Part shown: positions 19,001-31,000 of the stretch, in pieces
How the letters are laid out: every line of letters begins with the position of its first letter
Numbering within the stretch: position 1 is the first letter of the stretch
Virus record (IMG/VR): IMGVR_UViG_3300047381_000663
Coordinates: 1-44,144 of that record
Direction: 5' to 3' (one strand)
Origin: a virus
DNA length: 44,144 nt
Notes under the pieces: generated by a model
Told to the model about the DNA's origin: nothing
The model's input: only the letters and a program-made list of their open reading frames with translations
The model's database searches: none
Made by a program: the position numbers and the translations under genes

Positions 19001-22000
19001 TACACTTCTACCAACACCTATACCATGCTGTCCAACAGTTACAATCATATCACCACTTAATGCGTTGTAATCAACATCCGATGGTGTAAAGAATTTATTT
19101 GGACCCGAAATACCAACATTTACAGTCATTGTAGTATCAGTAATATCCGTTATCTTCATTGAACGTCCAGCGAATGGGTCAATACCAACTCTTGGATATG
19201 ATTTAACTGATTGATTATTATCCATATCACAAGTGAAAGCAAATGATTCAATATCTAAAATGATACCTTCACCAATACTTAAACTATGACTTTCAACAGT
19301 CATTACGAATTCACCCGTTGCTGGGTCATAAGATGCAGTTGTTGGATTAAATTCTACATTAGGTCCAGACGCTCCTACGTTAACAGTTATAGTATTATTG
19401 GTTTTTGAAAGAATTTCTAATTCATTATTGTAAGCAGGTTGTCCAACTGAAGGTAATTTATCTTCAGTTTTGTTGTTATCCATATCACAAGTAAATGTGA
19501 ACGATTCAGGTGATAAGTATATACCCTCACCCTCAGTATAAGAATGACTTTCAATTGTTAATACAAACTCACCATTTGATGGGTCATAAGTTGCGTTAGT
19601 TGGAGTTGAATCTGCTTTTCCATTAGCTATTGCATCTGATACAATTGCGAATGAAGATGAAATTGTGTTAAAAATAGTAACATCAGTTATACTACTACCA
19701 GTTGCTGGTGAGAATGAAGTTACTTTAATTCCATTATCAGTATTCAAACTTCCTGTTTGAACAAATAATGTTTCTTTGTTAACTAATTTTTCAATTAAAT
19801 CTTTAGTATAGATTAATGCATCAGTAGTTTCATCTAATTGATTACCAGTTGCTTCAGATGGGAATCTATAATAGAATTCACCAGCAGTTAATGCTCTTTG
19901 GTTTCCACCATATCTTAAATCAGTAGCAACAGCATCAATTATGAATCCAGTATCTCTACTACAACTTAATTCATTGTATTCAAAGTTTGGATATTTAGCG
20001 TTTACGAATGCTACAGTTTCAGCTTGTAAGAATTCTCTATTTTCTCTAATTGTATCATAAACAAATTCAACTTCATTTGATGCAGTTTGGAAAACAGCTC
20101 CACTTACTATTTCAGTTACTATATTTTGTACATAATCAATAGCAGTTACAGTTGGGTCTTTTTGTCTATTTTCATTTGGTACACCACCACTAATAGCTGC
20201 TGATGGGAATCTGTAATAATAATCTCCAGCATTCACACTTCTTTCATTTCCACCATATAATAAATCAGTAGAAACTGCATCTATAATATGAGTAATATCT
20301 CTTTTACAAGTTATTTCATTATAAGTAAATCCATCCCACGAAGATGATAAGAATTCAATTGTTTCATTTTGAATAAATTCTCTATTATTTCTAATCAATT
20401 CATAAGAACCACTAACTACTGCGGATGCAGTTTGGAACGTATATCCTCTTACAATACTTTCTGCTAATCTACCAGCATAATTAATACCATCTAAAGTTTG
20501 TTGTAATTGTGCACCTTGTGCCTGAGATGGGAAATCATAGTAGAATTTACCATTGAATATAGATGCAGAATTTGCGTTATACAACATATCTTCAGCTGCC
20601 CCACTTATAATTCCTCCTATATCTCTACTACACTTACTTTCATCATATGATGCAGTTGACCAAGAAGATGATAAATAAGCAATTGATTCACTTTGAATAA
20701 ATCCAATATTTTCTTTTAATAAGTTATATGCTGCAATTGTTGTTGGTGATTCTGATGGAGCTCCATACTCAACAACAGTTGGTAATGAACCAGTTCCATT
20801 TTTAACAATATTAGTTACAATTGCAATTGATGATGAAATTAATCTTTGTTGTAATCTATCTCCAAATGATTCAGATGTAAATTGAACTGCGTCAGTAACT
20901 TTAATTAAGTTATCAACATCAGAGTTATTTTTAACAACGTTTGGTTTAACACCCAATCCATTTTGTAATATATTTTCAATTATACCAACTGATGTATTTA
21001 CTTTATTAATTTCAATTGATGAACCTACAATAGAAGAAGTAAACTGATTTGCTGAAGTTACTTTAATATTGTTTTCAGCATTAGTTACTAATTTTGGTAA
21101 AATACTTATTGAGTTATTTTCAGTTCTAACAAAAGTATGACCTGCCTGAGGTAAATGTTTAACTGCTCCTTTAGATGCAGATACAAATGTATGTAATGAT
21201 TGAGGTTCATGTTTAACAGCGTTTGCTGAAGCTGATACGAATGTATGTAATGAACCTGAAGCGCTTCCACCATCACCTACATTTATTGTAAATGTACCAG
21301 TTTGTCTCTCAATACCATTTGCTGCAGCTGATATAAATTTGTGTTCTCCTATATATGATGATGCACCAATATTAATATTAAATGTATTCGTAGTTACATT
21401 AGAAATTTCTAGCCATCTTCCAGATGGGTAATCATAACCAGGTCTTGGATATGATTTAGTAGTTGTATTATCATCTAATACACAAGTATAAGTTAATGCG
21501 TTATCAGCAACTTTAACATAATCACCATTACTAAATCCGTGATTGGCGATTGTTAGTGTTACTACACCTGTTACTGAGTTGTATGGAGCGTTTGTTGGAG
21601 TATGCGATGTTGTACCTACCGAAGTAATCACAATTGATTGTTCAGCGTATGGGTCAGAACCACTTCTTGGATAAGAGTGAGTTGTAGCATCTCCATCTTG
21701 GTCACAAGTGAACGCAAAAGATTCATTTTCTAATACTACACTTCTTCCTACTCCTAAACCAAATGATTCAGTAACAGTTAGAGTCATATCACCACTTAAA
21801 GCATCATATGATGCAGTAGTTGGTGTAAAGTATTTATTAGGACCTGATATACCTACATTTACCGTCATTGTATTTGAAGTTACCGAAGTAAGTTTCATTG
21901 AACGTCCAGCGAATGGGTCAATTCCAAATCTAGGATAAGATTTAGTTGATTGGTTGTTATCCATATCACAAGTAAATGCAAATGAACCAGTACTTAATAC

Positions 22001-25000
22001 TATACCTTCTCCAACACTTAATGTGTGAGTTCCAGTTGTAATTACGAAATCACCATTAGCAGGGTCATAAGTTGCATTAGTTGGAGTCCATTCAATATCA
22101 GGATCCGATGCTCCTACATTTACAGTTATAGTATCAGTAGTTTTTGCTGTTATCTCTAATTTATTAGTATAAGCAGGTTGTCCAACTGAAGGTAATTTGT
22201 GTTCAGTTCTGTTCCCATCCATCGTACAAGTAAATGTAAACGATTCTGGTCTTATATAAATTTCATCTCCAATATCCAAAGTATGATTTGGAATAGTAAC
22301 TACAAAGTTTCCATTTGATGGGTCATAAGTTGCTGTTGTTGGAGTAAATGAACCTGTACCATTTTCTATGATATTAATAATTTCTCCAAATGATGAACTT
22401 ACAATACCAAATTCAGTATCAGTTACATAAGTACCACTAGCAGTTACATAAGAACCAGTTGTTAGTTGTTGTGGAGTATCTAATGTATCATCAAACCACT
22501 TAGCTAATGCAAATGGTGTATCATCGGTTCCGAATCTAATAATATCATTAATAAACCCTACACTACGAGTTACAAATGCTGATTCAACTTCACTACCACT
22601 TAGTGAAGAAGTAAATTGAGATGTATCATTAATTTTAATTAATCCTTCAATATTTTCAGTTAATATAGGTAAAGTACTTACTGAATCTCGTTGAGTTCTA
22701 ATAAATGTATGAGCTGATTGAGGTAAATGTTTCAATGCCCCATTGGAAGCTGATACAAAAGTATGAACTGATTGAGGTTCATGTTTAACTGCTCTATTGG
22801 ATGCTGATACGAATGTATGTAATGAACCAGAAGCACTTCCACCATCTCCTACATTAATTGTAAACGTTCCATCTTGTCTCTTCAATCCATTAGTAGTTGC
22901 TGATACAAATGTATGTGAACCTACATATGGTGAAGAACCTATATTGATATCAAATGTGTTAGTTGTTACATTTGAAATTTCTAACCATCTTCCACTTGGA
23001 TAATCGTAATTAGGTCTTGGGTAAGATTTTGTAGTTATATTTTTATCTAATACACAAGTATAAGTTAGAGAATTATCATCTAATTTTATGTAATCTCCAT
23101 TATTGAAATTGTGGTTAGCTATTGTAATAGTTACATCACCAGTTGCAGAATCATATGGTGCATCGGTTACACTATGAGAAGTAGTTCCAACTGAAGTAAT
23201 TTTTATTGATTGCTCAGCGTATGGGTCAGAACCACTTCTTGGATAAGAATGAGTAGTTACGTTACTATCCATATCACAAGTGAATGCAAATGATTCGTTT
23301 TCTAACACCACACTTCTACCAACACCCAATCCGAATGATTCAGTAACAGTTAGAGTCATATCTCCACTTAGAGAATTGTAAGAAGCAGATACAGGTGTGA
23401 AATATTTATTCGGACCTGATACTCCTACATTAAATGTCATTGTAGTATCAGTTACAGCCGTAAGAGGAAGTGAACGTACTGAATACGGGTCAATACCAAC
23501 TCTTGGGTAGGATTTAACTGATTGGTCGTTATCCATATCACAAGTAAATGCGAATGATTCAGGTGACATTACTACACCTTCACCAATACTTAAACTATGA
23601 CTTGCTACAGTTACAACAAATTCCCCAGTTGCTGGGTCATAAGATGCAGTTGATGGATTGTATTCTACATTTGGACCCGATTTACCAACGTTTACAGTTA
23701 TAGTATCTGATGTTGTTGATTTAATTGTTAATCTATTATCATAAGCAGGTTGTCCAATTGATGGAAGTTTGTGCTCAGTTCTATTTCCATCCATATCACA
23801 AGTGAATACAAATGATTCAGGTTTTAGATAGATACTATCACCACTATGTAAATTATGTTTAGGTACAGTCATTAAGAAATCACCATTAGCAGGGTCATAA
23901 GTTGCTGTTTTAGGTGTGAATGATTCAATACCTGTTTTTATAATTCCAGTTACAATATCATATGATTCACTAACTTCAGTTTGATATGAACCACTCAATG
24001 CAATTGATGAAGATACTGAATTAAATGATGTTACTTTTATATTTCCATCACTATTAGAAACTTTAGATGGAGTTTTAGTTATTAATTGAGATAAAACACT
24101 TATTGAGTTATTTTGAGTTCTAACAAAAGTATGACCTGCCTGAGGTAGGTGTTTTACTGCTCCATTAGAAGCTGATACAAAAGTATGAACTGATTGTGGT
24201 AAATGTTTTACAGCGTTTATTGATGCTGATACAAATGTATGTATTGAGCCACTTGCACTTCCACCATCTCCAACGTTTATTGTAAATGTTCCAGTTTGTC
24301 TTTCTAAACCATTTGTTGTAGCTGATACAAAAGTATGAGCTGATGTGTAAGATGATGAACCAATGTTAATATCGAAAGTATTAGTTGTTACATTAGAAAT
24401 TTCTAACCATCTTCCAGATGGGTAATCATAACCAGGTCTTGGATATGATTTCTCAACACTATTACCATCTAATATACAAGTATAGGTTAGAGAATTATCA
24501 GAAAGTTTGATATAATCTCCATTACTAAATCCATGTCCTGTGATTGTTATAGTAACATCACCAGTAGATGCATCATAAGGTGCATTAGTTATAGTATGGG
24601 ATGTAGTTCCAACTGAATTTATTACAATTGATTGTTCCGCATATGGGTCTGAACCTAATCTTGGGTAAGAGTGAACAGATGTATCACCATCTTGGTCACA
24701 AGTGAAAGCAAAAGATTCGTTTTCTAATACTACACTTCTTCCTACTCCTAATCCGTGCTGTCCAACAGTTACAACCATATCACCACTCAATGCGTTGTAA
24801 TCAACATCAGTTGGTGTAAATAATTTATTCGGAGCCGATACTCCAACATTAACAGTCATTGTTGTATCAGTAACATCAGTTATAATCATTGAACGACCTG
24901 CAAATGGGTCTATTCCAAATCGAGGGTAAGATTTAACAGATTGGTTATTGTCCATATCACAAGTGAATGCAAATGAACCAGTATCTAATACGATACCCTC

Positions 25001-28000
25001 ACCAATACTTAAACTATGATTACCAGTTGTGATTACAAATTCTCCAGTTGCTGGGTCATAAGATGCAGAAGAAGGTGTGAACTCTACATTAGGACCTGAT
25101 TTACCAACATCCACAGTTATAGTATCTTCGGTTACCGATTTAACTTTTAATTTATTATTATATGCTGGTTGTCCAATTGATGGTAATTTATGTTCCGTTC
25201 TATTATTATCCATTGTACAAGTGAATACAAACGATTCTGGTCTTATACAAATTTCATCCCCAACATCTAAACCATGTTTAGAAATAGTAACTACAAAGTC
25301 TCCATTTGATGGGTCATAAGTTGCTGTTGTTGGAGTAAATGTTTTTTGTGTAATTATATCTCTAACTAAATTCTTAGCATATACAATACCCTCAATAGTT
25401 TCTACTTTTTGTACGGTAGTTGCTTCAGATGGGAATAAGTAATAAAATTCTCCACTCTTAATACTTCGTTGATTACCACCCCATAAGAAATCGGTTGCAA
25501 CACCATCTAAGATGTGTCCAACATCTCTTCTACACTTTTCTCTATTATATGTAAAGAATGGGAATGTGTAATCAATGTATTCAGTTACTTCTTTTTGAAT
25601 TAAAGTTCTATTATCTCTAATCGTATTCCAAATACTTAATTTAGTTTCTGAAGGTTGTACTAATACTACATTCTGAATTAATTTTTGAACTAAGTTAGCT
25701 GCATGTACGATACCATCGATAGTTTGTGTTTTTTGAACACTTGTTGCTTCTGATGGATATAAGTAATAGTACTCACCAGCAATAACACTTCTTTCATTTC
25801 CACCATATCTTAAATCGGTAGATACAGCATCTAAGATGTGTCCAACATCTCTACTACATTTAGCTTCATCATAATCAAATCCAACCCAAGAAGATGAAAT
25901 GTAAGCAATTACTTCAGCTTGAACCAATTCTCTATTTTGTTCTATCGTTTGATATAATCCTTCTCTTTCTACTGATGGATTTACTAATATAGTATTACTC
26001 ATTACCTTATCAGATAATCTTTGAGCATGAACTATACCATCAACAGTTTGGTCTAATTGTGAACCTTGTGCTTGTGATGGATATTTGTAATAGAAATCTC
26101 CAGCAATTATACTTCTCTCATTTCCACCATACAATAAATCAGTAATTGCTGCATCTATTATGTATCCAGTATCTCTCTTACATTTTACATCATCATAATC
26201 AGCTGCGTTCCAAGAAGATGAAACATATTCAATTACTTCATTTTGGATTAAATCTCTATTTTCTAATACTAAGTTATAAGCATTTACTTTATCTGAAGAT
26301 AGTGGTGTAAATACTGCTCCACTTACTACTTTTTGTGCAACTTCACCAGCATATTCAATACCATCTAAAGTTGGGAATAGTTGAGAACCAGTTGCTTCAG
26401 ATGGGAATTTATAATAGAATATACCAGCATTAATTGTTCTTTCGTTACCACCATAAACAATATCAGTAATTGATGCATCTAAGATGTGTACGATATCTCT
26501 TTTACAAGTTTCTTCTGGATAATCAAAATCACTCCAAGAAGCTGATAGGAATGCAATTCCCTCTTCTTTAATAAACTCTTTATTATTGTTTATAATTGTT
26601 TGTGTATCTAATCTATCTTGAACTGGATTTGAGAATGTTACATTCGATGCTATTTTTTGTGCTACCCTACTTGCGTATCGAATTCCATCAATCGTTTGAC
26701 TCAATTGTGAACCTTGTGCTTGTGATGGATACTCTAAGTAGAACTTACCATTAAAGATAGATGCTGAGTAAACATTGTGAATTAAATCTTCAGCTGCTCC
26801 ACTAACAATACCAGCAACATCTCTCATACATTTATCTTCATCATATGATGCAGTTGACCAAGAAGATGATAAGTATGCTATTGTTTCTTCTTTTATGAAA
26901 TCAATATTTGATTTTAATAAGTTGTAAGCTGCAACAGTTGATGAAGCAGTTACCTCACTACCATACAATGATGATGATTCATAAGAACCACTTCCAAATT
27001 CTATAATCTTAGTTACAATATCAAATGCCCCAGAAATAAATTCTATATCTGCAGCTGATGCTGAGATAGAAGATGTAGTAAACTGAGTTTCAGTTGTTAC
27101 TGCGATTGCTTCTTCAGTATTATCAATTTGTGGAGGAATTACAGTTACCGAATCATTTATAGTTCTAACAAATGTGTGAACTGATTGTGGTAGATGTTTA
27201 ACTGCTCCATAAGATGCTGATACGAATGTGTGAACTGATTGTGGTTCATGCTTAACTGCATTTGTTGATGCAGATACAAATGTATGGATTGAACCACTTG
27301 CACTTCCACCATCACCTACATTAATTGTAAATGTACCATCTTGTCTTTTTATTCCATTAGTTGTAGCAGATACAAATGTATGTGCTCCAGTGTAAGAAGA
27401 TGAACCTATATTAATATCAAATGTATTAGTTGTTACATTTGAAATTTGTAACCATCTTCCAGATGGAGAATCATATCCAGCTCTTGGATAAGATTTCTGA
27501 GTTGTGTTTCCATCTAATACACAAGTATAAGTTAATGCACCATCATCAACTTTTATATAATCATTATTAGAGAATCCATGATTAGAGATTGTGAGTGTTA
27601 CGATACCAGTTGTTGGATTGTATGGTGCATTTGTTGGAGTATGTGATGTAGTTCCAACTGAAATAATTTTTATCGATTGTTCTGCATATGGGTCTGAACC
27701 ACTTCTTGGGTAAGAGTGAGTTGTAGAATCACCATCTTGGTCACAAGTAAATGCGAATGATTCATTTTCTAATACTACACTTCTACTTACACCCAATCCA
27801 TGTTGACCTACTGTCAATACCATTTCCCCAGTCAATGCATTATAATTAACATCAGATGGAGTAAAATATTTATTAGGACCTGAGATACCAACATTTACAG
27901 TCATTGTATTATTGGTAACATCAGTTATAATCATTGAACGACCAGCGTAAGGGTCTATACCCAATCTAGGGTAAGATTTAACTGATTGGTCATTATCCAT

Positions 28001-31000
28001 ATCACAAGTGAAAGCAAATGATTCAGTATCTAATATAATTCCCTCACCAACACTTAAAGTATGTGTACCAGTTGTTATTACAAATTCTCCAGTTGCTGGG
28101 TCATAAGATGCGTTAGTTGGATTAAATTGTACATTAGGACCTGATTTACCAACATTTACAGTTACAGTATTATTTGTTACAGATTTAATTCCTAATTTAG
28201 TATTGTAAGCAGGTTGACCAACTGAAGGTAATTTGTGTTCAGTTTTGTTATCATCCATTTCACAAGTAAATGTGAATGATTCTGGTTTTAGATAGATACT
28301 ATCAGTTTTTCTAAATTTGTGATTTGGAATAGTCATTACAAAATCACCATCAGCAGGGTCATAAGTTGCTGTTGTTGGAGTAGAACCAGTTCCAAATTCT
28401 ATAATATCTAATACAGTTTCAAATGAAGATGATAATTTAGATATAAGAGTTTCTGAACCAACTAATGAAGAAGTAAATTGAGTTGCATCACTTCTTTTAA
28501 CTAAACCTTCAATGTTTTTAGTTAGAATTGGTAAAGTACTTACTGAATCTTTGTTTGTTCTAACAAAAGTATGAACTGATTGAGGTAAGTGTTTAATAGC
28601 TTTTCTCGATGCAGATACAAATGTGTGAACTGATTGTGGTTCATGCTTCACAGCGTTTGATGAAGCTGATACAAATGTATGTAAAGAGTTTGATGCCGTT
28701 CCACCATCTCCTACATTTATTGTAAATGTACCAGTTTGCCTTCTTATACCACCAGTAGTTGCCGATACAAATGTATGTGCTGATTTATATGATGATGCTC
28801 CAATGTTAATATCAAATGTATTAGTTGTTACATTTGAAATCTCTAACCATCTTCCACTTGGATAATCATATCCAGCTCTTGGATAAGATTTTTGAACAGT
28901 GTTTCCATCCAATACACAAGTATAGATTAAAGCTCCATTATCAACCTTAACATAATCTCCATTACTAAATCCATGTCCAGCAATAGTTAAAGTTACAATT
29001 CCAGTTGATGCGTTATAAGGAGCATCAGTTGGTGTGTGTTGAGTATTTCCAACTGATTTAATTTCTATCGATTTACCAGCATATGGGTCAGAACCTGGTC
29101 TTGGATACGAATGTGTTGTAGCATCTGAATCTTGGTCACAAGTAAATGCGAATGATTCATCTTTTAATACTACACTTCTTCCAACTCCTAAACCATGCTG
29201 TCCAACAGTTACAATCATATCACCAGTCAATGCATTATAAGATGCAGATGTTGGAGTAAAGTATTTATTTGGACCCGATGCTCCAACGTTAAACGTCATT
29301 GTTGTATCAGTTACCGAAGTAATTGGAATAGAACGAACTGCAAATGGGTCAATACCAACTCTTGGATATGATTTAACCGCCTGGTCATTATCCATATCAC
29401 AAGTGAATGCAAATGCTTCTGGTGAAAGTATAATACCTTCTCCAACACTTAAAGTATGTTTACCAACAGTTGCAACGAAATTTCCAGTTAATGGGTCATA
29501 ACTTGCGTTAGTTGGATTGAATTCTATATTCGGACCTGATTTACCAACGTTTACACTTATGGTATTATCAGTTATTGAATTTATTGTTAATTGTTTATTG
29601 TATGCGGGTTGTCCAACTGAAGGTAATTTATGCTCAGTTCTATTACCATCCATATCACAAGTGAATACGAATGATTCTGGTCTTAAATAAATTCTATCAT
29701 TAACATCTAAATCATGTTGAGAAATAGTCATTACAAACTCACCATCAGCTGGATTATACGTTGCTGTTGTTGGTGTATAAGAATCTATACCACTTTTTAG
29801 AATCCCAACTACCGTACTGAATCCTCCACTTACTATATTTCTATCAGAAACACTAGCATCTAAGGATGAAGTATATTGTACACCATCAGTTACTTTTATA
29901 TTATTTTTAGTGTTTACTACTTTTTCAAATTCACCTTTAGTTGGAACATAAACAAATTCCTGCTCAGATGATAATGGTAAACTATCTACAATGTTTATTA
30001 CACCACTAGCCGAAACATTTGTTGGATTCACATAGAAAAGTGTATCAGGTGTATCTACTAAAGGAGTAAATGTTATCGTACCAAATGTAATACCATTATT
30101 TATTAAACCAATACTTTCATATACATCATATGTAGTACCAGCAGTTCTTTTGGTTTTAATTAAGAATGGTGCATTAATATTAATATCTTCAAAACCTAAA
30201 TCATTAACAGAGAAAGTGTACATTTCATTTCTAACCAATGTTAACGTTGGGTCTTTTTTAGAACCCAAGAAAGAACCAGTATCTTCTCCACCTAATCTCC
30301 ATCCTTCTCTACCATCAAAGTATTTTAATTGATTATCATTAATATAAAATGCAGTTGAATCGTTTGGTAAAGAAACAACTTCAAAATAAGATGAAGAATT
30401 AGCTGAACCTGATATTTCCTTACTTCCACTAATTCCATACTCAACAATATCAATTACAGTTCTAAATGATTCTGAAATTTCTGATGAAATTGGAGTTGAT
30501 GCTGATATAGAAGATGTATATTGTGAATTGTTATTAAACTTAATTCCATCTTTTACATTTGAAACTTCTACTATATCATTTGGTAATGTTGTACCAATTG
30601 TAGTTGTTATTAAGTTATCACCATAAGAATTTTTAGGAATACCAACTTGAGAAATAGGTAAACCATTTGGTGCAAATCCAACAACTATATCTGAAGTTAT
30701 TGAGCTTCCACTTTCTATAATCGTAGTTACTATTTCGAATGATTGAGAAATACTACTAAGTTCACTATTACTAGCAGTTATCGATGAGGTTATTAATGTT
30801 GTACTACTAACTAACTTTGGCTCTTCTAATGTCCATTCTAAATTAGGTGTATTACCAGCAATAGCTGCAAGTAATGAATCTTCACCTTGCTTAATAATAT
30901 CTTCAACTAATCCAAATGAAGAACTAACTTTTACTTTTTCAGTTTCACTACCAGATACCAAAGATGATGAGAATGGTAGAATATTACCAACTTTAACTCT

